From the NCBI RefSeq assembly GCF_006715005.1, contig NZ_VFMJ01000001.1, forward strand, positions 2,976,001 through 3,040,000: a DNA stretch of 64,000 bases, given 5' to 3'. Made by a program: the position numbers and the translations under genes. The notes beneath the pieces are model-generated. The model was not told the DNA's origin. It worked only from the letters and a program-made list of their open reading frames with translations, and searched no databases. The DNA comes from Serratia marcescens. Lineage in GTDB: Bacteria; Pseudomonadota; Gammaproteobacteria; Enterobacterales; Enterobacteriaceae. Shown in pieces: positions 52,178-61,646 of this stretch; within the stretch, counting starts at the first letter, position 1; the number at the start of each line of letters is the position of its first letter.

Positions 52178-52204
52178 GCCGCCGCGTAATGATGACGCGG
52201 CGGC
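52178..52204 (+). other. GC hairpin after amyA
   Basis: GCCGCCGCG and CGCGGCGGC form a 9-bp stem with a 9-base loop seven bases past the amyA stop. An A-rich tail, not T-rich, follows, so termination is uncertain. Confidence 0.45.
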
Positions 52205-52291
52205 AAAACTAATGTTTGCCTTTCGGGTCTAACTTACGCTATCAACTGCGCAAGCCATTCACACCGGAGCCTAAATAGGGTACAAGGCTGC

Positions 52292-53140
52292 ATGAAAATT
52301 CCAAAACGACTCCAGCCGCTGGTTGATGACGGGTTAATCGACGACGTCATCCGCCGGTTGAAAAGCGGCAAAGAAGCCGACGTGTTTATCGTGCGCTGCG
52401 GCGATGAGATCCGCTGCGCCAAAGTGTACAAAGAGGCCGAGAAGCGCAACTTCAAGCAGGCCGTCCACTATCAGGAAGGGCGCAAGGTGCGCAACAGCCG
52501 CGACGCGCGCGCCATGAGCAAAGGCTCCAAATTCGGCCGCCAGCAGCAGGAAGAAGCCTGGCAAAACACCGAAGTGGACGCGCTGTATCTGCTGGCCAAG
52601 GCCGGTGTGCGGGTGCCGCAGCCGGATATCTGCCTGGACGGCGTGCTGCTGATGGAGCTGATCACCGACGAAGAAGGCCTGGTGGCGCCGCGCCTGAGCG
52701 ATGTCATCCTGACGCCGGAACAGGCGCGGGCCGATCACGCCCTGATGATGAACTACGCGGTGCGCATGCTGTGCGCCGGGCTGGTGCACGGCGATCTGTC
52801 GGAATTCAATGTGCTGATGGATAAAGACGGGCCGGTGATCATCGATCTGCCGCAGGTGGTGGACGCCGCCGCCAACAACCACGCCAAAAGCATGTTCGAG
52901 CGCGATATCGGCAATCTGGCGGAATATTATGGCCAATTCGCGCCAGAACTGCGCGACAGCCAATACGCCAAAGAGATTTGGGCGCTGTATCAGGAAGGCA
53001 ATCTGACGCCGGACAGCGCCCTCAGCGGCCGGTTCAGCGAAATCCAGAAGCGCGCCGACGTCGGCTCGGTGCTGGAAGAGATCCAGGCCGCCAGCGAGGA
53101 ACACCAGCGCCGCATCATGGCGCGCAACGCGGAAGAGTAA
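52292..53140 (+). CDS. RIO1-like serine kinase (PA4780 type)
   Basis: 282 residues. The kinase core has CAKVYK with Lys44, the catalytic loop VHGDLSEFNVLM (Asp168, Asn173) and metal-binding IIDLPQVV (Asp185). The N-terminus IPKRLQPLVDDGLIDDVIRRLKSGKEADVF is a bacterial RIO signature. Bacterial RIO-type kinases are poorly understood and may link to ribosomes or stress. The gene appears monocistronic. Confidence 0.9.
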   Translation: MKIPKRLQPLVDDGLIDDVIRRLKSGKEADVFIVRCGDEIRCAKVYKEAEKRNFKQAVHYQEGRKVRNSRDARAMSKGSKFGRQQQEEAWQNTEVDALYLLAKAGVRVPQPDICLDGVLLMELITDEEGLVAPRLSDVILTPEQARADHALMMNYAVRMLCAGLVHGDLSEFNVLMDKDGPVIIDLPQVVDAAANNHAKSMFERDIGNLAEYYGQFAPELRDSQYAKEIWALYQEGNLTPDSALSGRFSEIQKRADVGSVLEEIQAASEEHQRRIMARNAEE

Positions 53141-53149
53141 CGCACCGCG

Positions 53150-53368
53150 CTATTCGACGCGAAACACATCCGGTCGCTGCGGCGTCGCCGCCTCGTGATA
53201 GATATCCCCCAGATAGCCGGCGATCTCCTCTTCGCGCAGATCGGCCGGCAGCACGATATCGTAGCTGGGGGCATATTTGCGCTCCGGCAGCGTCACGCGG
53301 AACAGCCGCCATTCGTCCCCGATGCGCTTCACGCCCAGCAGACGGCCGAACACGTTAAAAATCATCAT
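53150..53368 (-). CDS. Small conserved protein (DUF7661-like)
   Basis: 72 residues: MMIFNVFGRLLGVKRI, then RKYAPSYDIVLPADLREEEI, IAGYLGDIYHEAATP and a DVFRVE end. I recall similar small proteins of unknown function with this exact layout, but the family name is from memory. It lies nine bases from the convergent kinase gene. Confidence 0.65.
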   Translation of the reverse strand: MMIFNVFGRLLGVKRIGDEWRLFRVTLPERKYAPSYDIVLPADLREEEIAGYLGDIYHEAATPQRPDVFRVE

Positions 53369-53437
53369 CCGCCATTCCCCCTCTCGTCGCTTTCAGGCTA
53401 TAACACTGTGATGCCGCCGCAGTGAAAAGGAAAGCGT

Positions 53438-54265
53438 ATGAGTGAAAAAACGCCGCAGTTCTGGCGCGATCCGCAGTTGCCGTTCGTCGAAGCCCGCGCC
53501 ATCGCGGATGGCCGCCAGGTGTGCTACAGCCTGCACAGCCACGAATTCTTTTCCATCGGCGCCATCACCGGCGGCGTCAGCACCTATGTCAACGGCGAGC
53601 GGCGCATGCAGGTCAGCGCCGGCGATCTGGTTGTCATCAACCCGCAGCAGGCGCACGCCTGCAACCCCATCGCCGATCGCCGTTGGTCGTACATCATGTT
53701 CTATCTCGATCTCGCCTGGCTCGGCGCGCTGCAGCAGGAGCTGCTCGGCAGCGACGGTGACCGTTTTGTTCCGTTCAGCCAGCCGCTCAGCCGCGATCCG
53801 GCGCTGTTCCAAGGCCTGAACCGGCTTTATGCGCTGCTGACGGATCCGCTGTGCAGCGCGCTGGAAAAACAGATCGCCATGGTGGAGTATTTCAGCGCCC
53901 TGCAGATCGGGCTGGGCGGCGGCGGCCAGCCGGAGACACCGCCGCATACCCGGCTGGAAGCGGCGGCGGCGTTTATCGACGCGCACTGCACCCAGCCGCT
54001 GACGCTGGACGATATTTGCCGCGCCGCCGCGCTCTCGCCCTCTTACCTGATCCGCGCCTTCCGCCAGCGTTACGGCATGACGCCGCACGCTTATCTGGTC
54101 AATCGCCGCGTGCAGCACGGCCATCGGCTATTGAAAAGCGGCCTGCCGATCGCCGCGGCCGCCAGCGAAAGCGGCTTTGCCGATCAGGCGCACTTTCAGC
54201 GCACCTTCAAACAGCTGCTGGCCGCCACGCCCGGCCAGTATCAAAAACCTTCCGCCAGCAGATAG
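53438..54265 (+). CDS. AraC-family transcriptional regulator
   Basis: 275 residues. An N-terminal cupin sensor domain (SLHSHEFFSIGAITGG, GDLVVINPQQAHACNP) is followed by a C-terminal AraC double HTH from about residue 170 (LTLDDICRAAALSPSYLIRAFRQRYGMTPHAYLVNRRV, AAASESGFADQAHFQRTFKQ). It overlaps the convergent LysE gene by 25 bases and, as is common, probably controls that exporter. Confidence 0.9.
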   Translation: MSEKTPQFWRDPQLPFVEARAIADGRQVCYSLHSHEFFSIGAITGGVSTYVNGERRMQVSAGDLVVINPQQAHACNPIADRRWSYIMFYLDLAWLGALQQELLGSDGDRFVPFSQPLSRDPALFQGLNRLYALLTDPLCSALEKQIAMVEYFSALQIGLGGGGQPETPPHTRLEAAAAFIDAHCTQPLTLDDICRAAALSPSYLIRAFRQRYGMTPHAYLVNRRVQHGHRLLKSGLPIAAAASESGFADQAHFQRTFKQLLAATPGQYQKPSASR

Positions 54266-54831
54266 CAGGCGCTGACCGCCAACAGCAGCGCCATCGCGCG
54301 GTTGAAACGCCGCACGTTGCGCGCCTGCCTGAGGAGGCCGCGCAGCATAGCGCCGACATAGGCCCAGCAGGCCACCGAGACATAGCAAATCACGAAGTAG
54401 AGCCCGGCGAACTGCCACAGCAGCCGGATGTCGCCGTCGCCGACAAAGGCGCCGAGACTGGCCACCGACGCCAGCCATGCCTTGGGATTCAGCCATTGCA
54501 TCAGTGCGCCGTACCAACAGGAAGGCGCCTGCGCCGCGCCGTTGCCCAATCTGCCGTCGTCAAATGCCAGCCGGTAGGCCATAAACAGCAGGAAGGCCAC
54601 GCCGGCCCACTGAACCAAGCGCGTCAACGCCGGCCACAGGATCAGCAACTGGTGCATGCCCAATCCCAGCAGCACCAGCAACAGGGTAAACCCCAGCGTG
54701 GCGCCGAACACGTGACGCTGGGTCACGCCAAAGCCGAATTGCGCCCCGGCGCTCAATGCGACGATGTTGACCGGGCCGGGGGTGATGGAGGCCGCCAGCG
54801 CAAATGCGGCCATGGAAAGGTAGATATTCAT
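54241..54831 (-). CDS. LysE-family amino acid exporter
   Basis: 196 residues from ATG 54831 (AGGTG upstream; a GTG at 54840 is an alternative). About six hydrophobic helices and the LysE motif AASITPGPVNIVALSAGAQ near the N-terminus are present, with LNPKAWLASVASLGAFV. It exports amino acids or homoserine lactone-like solutes. It is convergent with the AraC gene. Confidence 0.9.
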   Translation of the reverse strand: MNIYLSMAAFALAASITPGPVNIVALSAGAQFGFGVTQRHVFGATLGFTLLLVLLGLGMHQLLILWPALTRLVQWAGVAFLLFMAYRLAFDDGRLGNGAAQAPSCWYGALMQWLNPKAWLASVASLGAFVGDGDIRLLWQFAGLYFVICYVSVACWAYVGAMLRGLLRQARNVRRFNRAMALLLAVSACYLLAEGF

Positions 54832-54914
54832 GATAGGCACCTGAGAAAATATTCACAGGTGCCAGAGTGCCTAGCCGCGCCGACAACGTATTGAACAGAA
54901 TTACCCTGTTCGGT

Positions 54915-55820
54915 TTAGCGCACGGCGACGGCCCGACGACGCGGCAGCCCAAAGGTGTTGACCGCCATACCGGCCAGCACCAGCAATGCGCCGCCGAACT
55001 GCGCCGGCGACAGCGCTTCGTCCAGCAGCAGCCAGGCGGCGAACAGCCCGACCAGCGGCACCAGCAGCGTCAGCGGCGCAACGCGCCAGGTTTCGTAGCG
55101 CCCCAGCAGGCTGCCCCACACCGAATAGCCGAACAGCGTAGCGGCGAACGCCAGATAGGCAATCGCCAGCCAGGTGCCGACCTGCACATGGCTCAGGCTG
55201 CTCAGCACCGCCTGCGGACCATCGAACAGCCAGCTGCAGACCAGGAACGGCACGACCGGGATCGGCGCACTCCACACCACCAGCGACAAAATGTTGCGCT
55301 GTGGGAAACCGGCCAGGATCTTCTTGTTGGTCAGGTTACCCAGCGCCCAGGAAAACGCCGCCGCCAGGGTCAGCAGCAGGCCTGCCAGAGGTACCGCGCC
55401 GCTGCCCGGCTTATGCAGGCTGGCCTGCGCCAGCACCAGCATGCCGCCGCTGGCGATAGCGATGCCGACGAAATGGTTGACGCGCAGCTTTTCCCCCATC
55501 AGCACGACCCCCAACAGCAGGGTGAAGAACACCTGCGCCTGCAGCACCAGCGAGGCCAGCCCCGCCGGCATGCCCAGCTTAATGGCGACGAACAGAAAGG
55601 CAAATTGCGCGAAGCTCATGGTCATGCCGTACAGCAACAGCCATTTCCATGGGATCGTCGGGCGCGGGATAAAAAAGATCGCCGGCAACGCCACCAGCAA
55701 AAAGCGCATCCCGGCCAACAGAAACGGCGGCATGCCCTGCAGGCCAAACTTGATTACGACAAAATTCACGCCCCAAATCACCACCACTAACAGCGCCAAC
55801 AGCCGATCGCGCAATGTCAT
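54915..55820 (-). CDS. eamA: O-acetylserine/cysteine exporter EamA
   Basis: 301 residues with ten hydrophobic helices of the DMT/EamA fold. It tracks E. coli EamA closely (LLALLVVVIWGVNFVVIKFGL, SFAQFAFLFVAIKLGMPAGLASLVLQAQ, LLGRYETWRVAPL). The ATG at 55820 was chosen for this match; upstream codons are not family-like. It moves cysteine-pathway metabolites out of the cell. Confidence 0.9.
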   Translation of the reverse strand: MTLRDRLLALLVVVIWGVNFVVIKFGLQGMPPFLLAGMRFLLVALPAIFFIPRPTIPWKWLLLYGMTMSFAQFAFLFVAIKLGMPAGLASLVLQAQVFFTLLLGVVLMGEKLRVNHFVGIAIASGGMLVLAQASLHKPGSGAVPLAGLLLTLAAAFSWALGNLTNKKILAGFPQRNILSLVVWSAPIPVVPFLVCSWLFDGPQAVLSSLSHVQVGTWLAIAYLAFAATLFGYSVWGSLLGRYETWRVAPLTLLVPLVGLFAAWLLLDEALSPAQFGGALLVLAGMAVNTFGLPRRRAVAVR

Positions 55821-55907
55821 CCTCGCCCCGCTTATCCCATTGAAAATTCGCTTTACCTTGCAGATTACAACCAAACCGGGGACATGGACACCGGCAAACG
55901 CCGGCGC

Positions 55908-56201
55908 TTATTCCGGCATCAGGCCGATAAAGGTGGTCTTCTTGCGCGGGCCGGTCATCAGCGCTTCCAGCTTCTCCACGCACTGCAGATAGTGTGGGGT
56001 CTGCTTATGCGCCGCCACCGCCTGCTCGTCGCGATAGGCTTCGTAGATATAAAACCGCGTCGGAATATGCTCATCCTGCAACACGTCGAAACGCAGGTTG
56101 CCCGGCTCTTCGATCGCTCCCAGATGATTGGCGCGGAAAACGTCGATAAATTCGTCGATTTTGTCCTGTTTAACGTTGATCTCTACCAATGTGACGTGCA
56201 T
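55908..56201 (-). CDS. lsrG: AI-2 catabolism isomerase LsrG
   Basis: 97 residues of the ABM fold, the LsrG signature being [53 protein letters not shown] and [10 protein letters not shown]. LsrG acts on the phosphorylated AI-2 breakdown intermediate P-HPD. It is divergent from lsrK across 193 bases. The remaining lsr genes are not in this window. Confidence 0.92.
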   Translation of the reverse strand: MHVTLVEINVKQDKIDEFIDVFRANHLGAIEEPGNLRFDVLQDEHIPTRFYIYEAYRDEQAVAAHKQTPHYLQCVEKLEALMTGPRKKTTFIGLMPE

Positions 56202-56394
56202 GACAGCTCCTTGTTTGAACGGCGCGCCGTAGTATGGCGCTTTCCAACCATAGGTTTATTCCCGTCGATTGCCCTGCCGCAACGGCAATTTTGCCGCCTG
56301 GCTCACAAATCGCATCGGCGACGCCCACTCCTCCTCCGGCGAGGGAAGACGGCGGCATCTATAGTTAACACTCCTCCCCCTGAGAGCATAGGCT

Positions 56395-57960
56395 ATGGAT
56401 AACTACTTGATGGCGCTGGATGCAGGAACAGGCAGCATTCGCGCGGTGATCTTCGATTTGGCGGGCAACCAGATCGCACACGGCCAGGCGGAGTGGCAAC
56501 ACCTGGCCGTGCCGGGCGTGCCAGGCTCGATGGAGTTTGACCTCAACCGCAACTGGCAGCTGGCCTGCCAGTGCATCCGCCAGGCGATGCAACGCGCTGG
56601 ATTGAGCGCTCAGGCGATCCGCGCGGTGGCCTGCTGCTCGATGCGCGAAGGCATCGTTCTGTACGATCGCAACGGCGTGCCGATCTGGGCCTGCGCCAAC
56701 GTCGATGCGCGCGCCAGCCATGAGGTCAGCGAACTGAAGGAACTGCATCATCACGGCTTCGAACGTGAGGTGTATCAGTACTCCGGCCAAACGCTGGCGC
56801 TGAGCGCCATGCCGCGCCTGCTGTGGCTGGCGCACCACCGGCCGGATATCTATCGCCAGGCGGCGACGCTGACCATGATCAGCGACTGGCTGGCCAACAT
56901 GCTGAGCGGCGAGCTGGCGGTCGATCCCTCCAACGCCGGCACCACCGGCATGCTGGACCTGACCAGCCGCGACTGGCGGCCGGCGCTGCTCGATATGGCC
57001 GGGCTGCGCGCCGATATTCTGTCGCCGGTGAAAGAGACCGGCAGCGTGCTGGGGCGCGTCACCGAACAGGCGGCGCAGGAGAGCGGGCTGCTGCGCGGCA
57101 CCCCGGTGGTGATGGGCGGTGGCGACGTGCAGCTCGGCAGCCTGGGGCTCGGCATCGTGCGCGCCGGGCAGACAGCGGTGCTCGGCGGCACCTTCTGGCA
57201 GCAGATCGTCAACCTGCCGGAGCCGGCCATCGATCCGGAGATGAACATCCGCATCAACCCTCACGTCATTCCCGGCATGGCGCAGGCGGAATCCATCAGC
57301 TTCTTTACCGGCCTGACCATGCGCTGGTTCCGCGACGCTTTCTGTGCGGAGGAAAAATTGCTGGCGGAGCGGCTGGGGGTCGACACCTATAGCCTGCTGG
57401 AAGAGATGGCGGCCAGAGTGCCGCCGGGCGCCTACGGCGTGATGCCGATCTTTTCCGACGCCATGCATTTCAAAACCTGGTACCACGCGGCACCGTCGTT
57501 CATCAATATGTCGATCGACCCGGAGCGCTGCAACAAACAGACGCTGTTCCGCGCGCTGGAGGAGAACGCCGCCATCGTCTCCGCCTGCAACCTGGAACAG
57601 ATCGCCGCCTTCTCCGGCGTGCAGGCACGCTCGCTGGTGTTCGCCGGCGGCGGTGCGAAGGGTAAACTGTGGAGCCAGATCCTCAGCGACGTCACCGGGC
57701 TGACGGTACGGGTGCCGGTGGTGAAAGAGGCCACCGCGCTGGGCTGCGCGATCGCCGCCGGCGTCGGCGCCGGGCTGTACGCGTCGCTGGCCGAGACCGG
57801 TGAGCGCCTGGTGCGCTGGGAACGCGAGCATCAGCCGGACATGACCCATCACGCGCTGTATCAGGAACAGAAAGAAACCTGGCGACGGGTCTACGCCGAT
57901 CAGCTGACGCTGGTGGACAACGGCCTGACCACCTCGCTGTGGAAAGCGCCCGGGCTATAA
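56395..57960 (+). CDS. lsrK: Autoinducer-2 kinase LsrK
   Basis: 521 residues of the FGGY kinase fold: [53 protein letters not shown] and [15 protein letters not shown] match E. coli LsrK almost throughout. It phosphorylates AI-2 (DPD) after import to give the LsrR inducer. Only lsrK and lsrG are present here. Confidence 0.95.
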   Translation: MDNYLMALDAGTGSIRAVIFDLAGNQIAHGQAEWQHLAVPGVPGSMEFDLNRNWQLACQCIRQAMQRAGLSAQAIRAVACCSMREGIVLYDRNGVPIWACANVDARASHEVSELKELHHHGFEREVYQYSGQTLALSAMPRLLWLAHHRPDIYRQAATLTMISDWLANMLSGELAVDPSNAGTTGMLDLTSRDWRPALLDMAGLRADILSPVKETGSVLGRVTEQAAQESGLLRGTPVVMGGGDVQLGSLGLGIVRAGQTAVLGGTFWQQIVNLPEPAIDPEMNIRINPHVIPGMAQAESISFFTGLTMRWFRDAFCAEEKLLAERLGVDTYSLLEEMAARVPPGAYGVMPIFSDAMHFKTWYHAAPSFINMSIDPERCNKQTLFRALEENAAIVSACNLEQIAAFSGVQARSLVFAGGGAKGKLWSQILSDVTGLTVRVPVVKEATALGCAIAAGVGAGLYASLAETGERLVRWEREHQPDMTHHALYQEQKETWRRVYADQLTLVDNGLTTSLWKAPGL

Positions 57961-57968
57961 GCACCACG

Positions 57969-58001
57969 CGGCATTCGGTCATAACCTTATGCCGTTTTAT
58001 T
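57969..58001 (+). terminator. Terminator of lsrK
   Basis: CGGCAT and ATGCCG pair across a 14-base loop and are followed by TTTTATT, eight bases after the lsrK stop. Confidence 0.65.
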
Positions 58002-58180
58002 CCTTTCCCCTCGGCGCGGCGCAAGCCGCGCTTTAACTCGCCGCCGCGATTGTTCCCCCTCAGAAACAGTGTAACTACCGTGAATGGATTTATCTGCCGC
58101 TCTCACCTGCCGTAAATTGTGATTTCGGTCACGCCGCGCCCCGAACGCGGCCTGCGTATTCACCTGAAACGAGCGGCATT

Positions 58181-59365
58181 ATGCTGAATAATAAAGATAA
58201 CCCTGCATCATCCCCGTGGCTGGCGATCTTTTCGCTGACGGTCGCCTGTTTTGTCATGGTCACCACCGAGTTTTTGCCGATCGGCCTGTTGACCAACATC
58301 GCCCCCTCGCTCGGCGTCAGCACCGGCACCGCCGGACTGATGGTCACCATGCCCGGTATCGTGGCGGCGGTGGCCGCCCCCGCATTGAGTCTGATGTCCG
58401 GCCGTCTGGATCGGCGTTTACTGATGTTGGGGCTATCGCTGCTGCTGATCGTCTCCAATTTGGTGGCGGCATTGGCCATCAACTTCCCGATGATGCTGCT
58501 GGGCCGCGTGCTGCTGGGCATCTGCGTCGGCGGCTTCTGGTCGTTCGCCGCCAACTACGGCCGCCATCTGGTGCCGGAAGCCAGCCAGGGCCGCGCCACC
58601 GCGCTGATCCTCAGCGGCATCTCGGTCGGCGCGGTGTGCGGCGTACCGGCCGGGGCGCTGATCGGCGATCTGTTCGGCTGGCGCGCCGCCTTCTTCGGCG
58701 GTGCGGCATTGGCGGTCGGCGTGCTGTTGGCGCAGCTGCGTTTGCTCACGTCGGTACCGCCTTCCCGGCCGGTCACGCCGCGCGATCTGGTGCTGCCGCT
58801 GCGCTTGCCGATGGCGCGCATCGGCCTGATCGCCATCGTGCTGCTGTTCATCGGCCACTTCGCCGCCTACACCTATCTGCGGCCGCTGCTGCAACAGGTG
58901 TTCGTCCTCAGCCCATCGGCTATCTCGCTGCAGCTGTTGGCCTACGGCGCCATCGGCCTGCTGGGCACCTTCCTCGGCGAGCGTCTGGGAGAATACAGCC
59001 TGCGCGCCACCTTTATTCTGATCGCCGCCATGCTGGCGGGCATTTTAATCGTTTCGCCGCTGCTCAGCGGCCTCGGCGGCGCCACGCTGATGGTGTTGGT
59101 ATGGGGGCTGGCCTTTGGCGCCGTGCCGGTATGCGCCACCAACTGGATGTTCGCCGCCGTACCGCAGGCGCCGGAAGCCGGCCAGGCGCTGTTGGTGTGC
59201 GTCATTCAGATCGCGCTGGCTTCCGGCGCACTGCTGGGCGGCGAGGTAGTGGACTGGCAGGGCGTCAGCAGCGCCATGCTGTTCGGCGGCGCGCTGATCC
59301 TGTCCGCCACGCTGGTGTTCGGCCTCAGCTTGCGCTCCGGCGCGATTGGCGCTAAACAGTGTTAA
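58181..59365 (+). CDS. Major facilitator (DHA1) efflux transporter
   Basis: 394 residues, twelve helices and DHA1-type motifs (VTTEFLPIGLLTNIAPSLGVS, LGRVLLGICVGGFWS, GRHLVPEASQGRATALILSG). The layout resembles purine/arabinose exporters such as NepI and AraJ, but the substrate is not clear. A LysR gene follows on the same strand and probably controls it. Confidence 0.85.
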   Translation: MLNNKDNPASSPWLAIFSLTVACFVMVTTEFLPIGLLTNIAPSLGVSTGTAGLMVTMPGIVAAVAAPALSLMSGRLDRRLLMLGLSLLLIVSNLVAALAINFPMMLLGRVLLGICVGGFWSFAANYGRHLVPEASQGRATALILSGISVGAVCGVPAGALIGDLFGWRAAFFGGAALAVGVLLAQLRLLTSVPPSRPVTPRDLVLPLRLPMARIGLIAIVLLFIGHFAAYTYLRPLLQQVFVLSPSAISLQLLAYGAIGLLGTFLGERLGEYSLRATFILIAAMLAGILIVSPLLSGLGGATLMVLVWGLAFGAVPVCATNWMFAAVPQAPEAGQALLVCVIQIALASGALLGGEVVDWQGVSSAMLFGGALILSATLVFGLSLRSGAIGAKQC

Positions 59366-59389
59366 TCATTATCTATCTGCAGAAACATG

Positions 59390-59407
59390 CCCCGGCCGTC
59401 GCCGGGG
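59390..59407 (+). other. Hairpin between the MFS and LysR genes
   Basis: CCCCGGC-CGTC-GCCGGGG, 7-bp stem, with only a weak downstream T-tract. It may partly stop transcription before the LysR gene. Confidence 0.5.
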
Positions 59408-59424
59408 TATGGCGTTGAGAACCT

Positions 59425-60318
59425 ATGGACCATCATTTGCTCGCCATCCGGGTATTTAACCGCGTGGTGGAAACCGGCGGCTTTACCCGCGCCGCCGAGT
59501 CGCTGGGCATGCCGAAAGCCACGGTGACCAAGCTGATCCAGAATCTGGAGGATCACCTGCAGACCAAGCTGTTTCAGCGCACCACCCGCAGCGTGTCGGT
59601 CACCCGCGAAGGCGAATGTTATTACCAGAATACGGTGAAGTGGCTGGCGGATTTGCAACAGATGGAAGGCTGCCTGACCGAGTCGCAAAGCTCTCCGCAG
59701 GGCGTGCTGCGCATCGATACCGGCGGCGGCACCGCACGCCGCCTGCTGCTGCCTGCACTGCCTGACTTTCTGGCGCGCTACCCGCAGATACAGATCGATC
59801 TGAGCGTCGGCGACCGCGTGATCGATCTGATCAGCGACAGTGCCGACTGCGTGATCCGCAGCGGCCCGCTGGCCGACTCCAGCCTGATCGCCCGGCGCCT
59901 GTTCGATTTGGACTGGGTCAGCTGCGCCACCCCGGCCTACCTGGCGCTTCACGGTACGCCGCGCCACCCGTGCGATCTGGAGCAGGGTTTTCCGATGGTG
60001 CACTATCGCCACCCGCTTAACGACCGCATCCATCCGCAGCGCTATGCCGAACACGGCCAAGAGATCGCCATTCAACAGCGCTACCCGGTCAGCATCAATG
60101 AAGGCAACGCGCTGCTGGCGGCGAGCCTGGCCGGATTGGGCATCATCCAGACCTATCGCTTTATGGCGCAGCCGCACCTCGACAGCGGTGAGCTGGTCAG
60201 CCTGCTGCACGACTGGCAGCCGCCGCCGGAACAGATGTACGTGGTCTACCCGTCCAATCGCCACCTCAGCGGCAAGCTGCGGGCGTTTATCGACTGGGCG
60301 GTGGAGACGTTTCGCTAG
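59425..60318 (+). CDS. LysR-family regulator
   Basis: 297 residues. The HTH is LLAIRVFNRVVETGGFTRAAESLGMPKATVTKLIQNLEDHL; the effector domain follows (GVLRIDTGGGTARRLLLPALPDFLARYPQIQIDLSVGDR). It follows the MFS gene and may regulate it. Confidence 0.9.
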   Translation: MDHHLLAIRVFNRVVETGGFTRAAESLGMPKATVTKLIQNLEDHLQTKLFQRTTRSVSVTREGECYYQNTVKWLADLQQMEGCLTESQSSPQGVLRIDTGGGTARRLLLPALPDFLARYPQIQIDLSVGDRVIDLISDSADCVIRSGPLADSSLIARRLFDLDWVSCATPAYLALHGTPRHPCDLEQGFPMVHYRHPLNDRIHPQRYAEHGQEIAIQQRYPVSINEGNALLAASLAGLGIIQTYRFMAQPHLDSGELVSLLHDWQPPPEQMYVVYPSNRHLSGKLRAFIDWAVETFR

Positions 60319-60397
60319 CGGCAGGATGAGCCGCACGTTGTAGCCGCACGCAGTGTGGTATTATTTACCGCATAGTGATTCACGACGGACAACCACC

Positions 60398-60739
60398 ATG
60401 GCCTATATCCCCAAAAACTATGCGAAGCTGGAAACCGGCTACCGCGAAAAAGCGCTGAAACTGTTCCCCTGGGTGTGCGGGCGCTGCTCGCGCGAATTCG
60501 TTTATTCCAACCTGCGCGAGCTGACGGTGCACCATATCGATCACGATCACAGCAACAACCCGGAAGACGGCAGCAACTGGGAAATGCTGTGTCTGTATTG
60601 CCACGACCACGAACACTCGAAATACACCGAGGCCGATCAATACGGTTCGACGGTGGTGGCCGGTGAAGATGCGCAAAAAGATATCGGCGTCGCCACCCAC
60701 AACCCGTTCGCCAACCTGAAGGCGATGATGAAGAAATAA
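60398..60739 (+). CDS. yajD: HNH-type nuclease domain protein YajD
   Basis: 113 residues matching E. coli YajD end to end (AYIPKNYAKLETGYREKALK, WVCGRCSREFVYSNLRELTVHHIDHDH, WEMLCLYCHDHEHSKYTEADQYGSTV). The CxxC pairs and HH/H motifs form a zinc/HNH finger. Its start is 60398; an upstream ATG at 60353 adds residues not in the family. Confidence 0.93.
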   Translation: MAYIPKNYAKLETGYREKALKLFPWVCGRCSREFVYSNLRELTVHHIDHDHSNNPEDGSNWEMLCLYCHDHEHSKYTEADQYGSTVVAGEDAQKDIGVATHNPFANLKAMMKK

Positions 60740-60748
60740 TGTCGGCAA

Positions 60749-60995
60749 CAGCTTAATAGGTAACTAACTTATTAAGCTGTTAAATTAATAGAACTCACCT
60801 CCGCATCGCCACTTCCCAGAGAATTCCTACTTACCCACCCGGGCAATTCACCGCAAAATAAGCTGCGCAGTTAACAACATACTGGCTTGGCAAGCCGCCT
60901 CAGTTGGTGCATATTGTTCGCGAGTTGTTCTTGTTAACCTGTTTGATTATCAACCTAATAAGCGCATTAACTTAATAAGTTACCTGCTTAATAAC
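60749..60995. repeat. AT-rich repeat array, possible partition site
   Basis: Between yajD and the ParA gene there are CAGCTTAATAGG (60749-60760), CTTATTAAGCTG (60768-60779), CAACCTAATAAG (60951-60962), TAACTTAATAAG (60968-60979) and CTGCTTAATAAC (60984-60995). The first two form a perfect 12-bp inverted repeat (60747-60758, 60770-60781), and TAACTTA-A-TAAGTTA (60968-60982) is a short palindrome. Such repeats next to a ParA gene usually bind the partner protein. Confidence 0.65.
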
Positions 60996-61010
60996 TTGAG
61001 AGATGGCAGC

Positions 61011-61646
61011 ATGATTGTTCTGATTGGCTCGCAAAAAGGCGGCGTCGGCAAGTCGACGAAAGCGGTGAATATCGCCGGGTATTTGATTCTTAAGCAAGGC
61101 AAGACGGCGATCATCGTCGATGCCGACGACCAGAAATCGATCATGACCTGGTACAACGACCGTCAGAACGTCGAAGGGTTGCCGCACATTCCGGTGGTGG
61201 CCGCATCGGGCAAAATCAAGGAAACGCTGCTGGAGCTGGATCGCCATTACGACTACGTGATCGTCGACACCGCCGGCCGCGACAGCGCCGAATTGCGCTC
61301 CGGGCTGCTGGCCGCCGACCTGTTCCTCTCGCCGCTGCGCCCTTCGCAGATGGATCTCGACACCATCGGCTATCTGTCGGAGATGTTCTCCACCGCGCAG
61401 GAATACAACGAGAAGGTCAAAGGCTACATTGTGCTGAACATGTGCCCGACCAATATCTTCATTAATGAAGCCAACGAAGCGGCGCAGGTGCTGAGCGAAT
61501 ACCCGGAGTTCAACCTGGTGAGCAACCGTCTGTGCGACCGCAAGATTTACCGCGACGCCTGGGGCGAAGCCATCACCGTGCATGAGGCGAACAACGAAAA
61601 GGCGCAGAGCGAAATTGAATGCCTGGTGAAAGAGGTGATCCTGTGA
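61011..61646 (+). CDS. parA: ParA-type partition ATPase (ParF-like)
   Basis: 211 residues. Deviant Walker A KGGVGKST (9-16), Walker A' IIVDADDQ and Walker B YVIVDTAGRD (Asp86) are present. There is no N-terminal HTH, as in type Ib ParA/ParF. The RBS GAGAGATGG precedes ATG 61011; an in-frame TTG at 60996 is less likely. It overlaps the RHH gene (GTGA). Flanking genes (yajD, cdh) are core, and no integrase is near. Confidence 0.92.
   Translation: MIVLIGSQKGGVGKSTKAVNIAGYLILKQGKTAIIVDADDQKSIMTWYNDRQNVEGLPHIPVVAASGKIKETLLELDRHYDYVIVDTAGRDSAELRSGLLAADLFLSPLRPSQMDLDTIGYLSEMFSTAQEYNEKVKGYIVLNMCPTNIFINEANEAAQVLSEYPEFNLVSNRLCDRKIYRDAWGEAITVHEANNEKAQSEIECLVKEVIL

Noticed and set aside
56365-57852. A 495-codon minus-strand frame across lsrK
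   Set aside because: lsrK is supported by match along its full length; the antisense frame lacks an RBS and domain motifs.
60740-61010. Attachment site or integrase-linked island boundary near parA
   Set aside because: No tRNA gene, integrase, or direct-repeat pair was found on either side; the AT-rich repeats fit a protein-binding array better.
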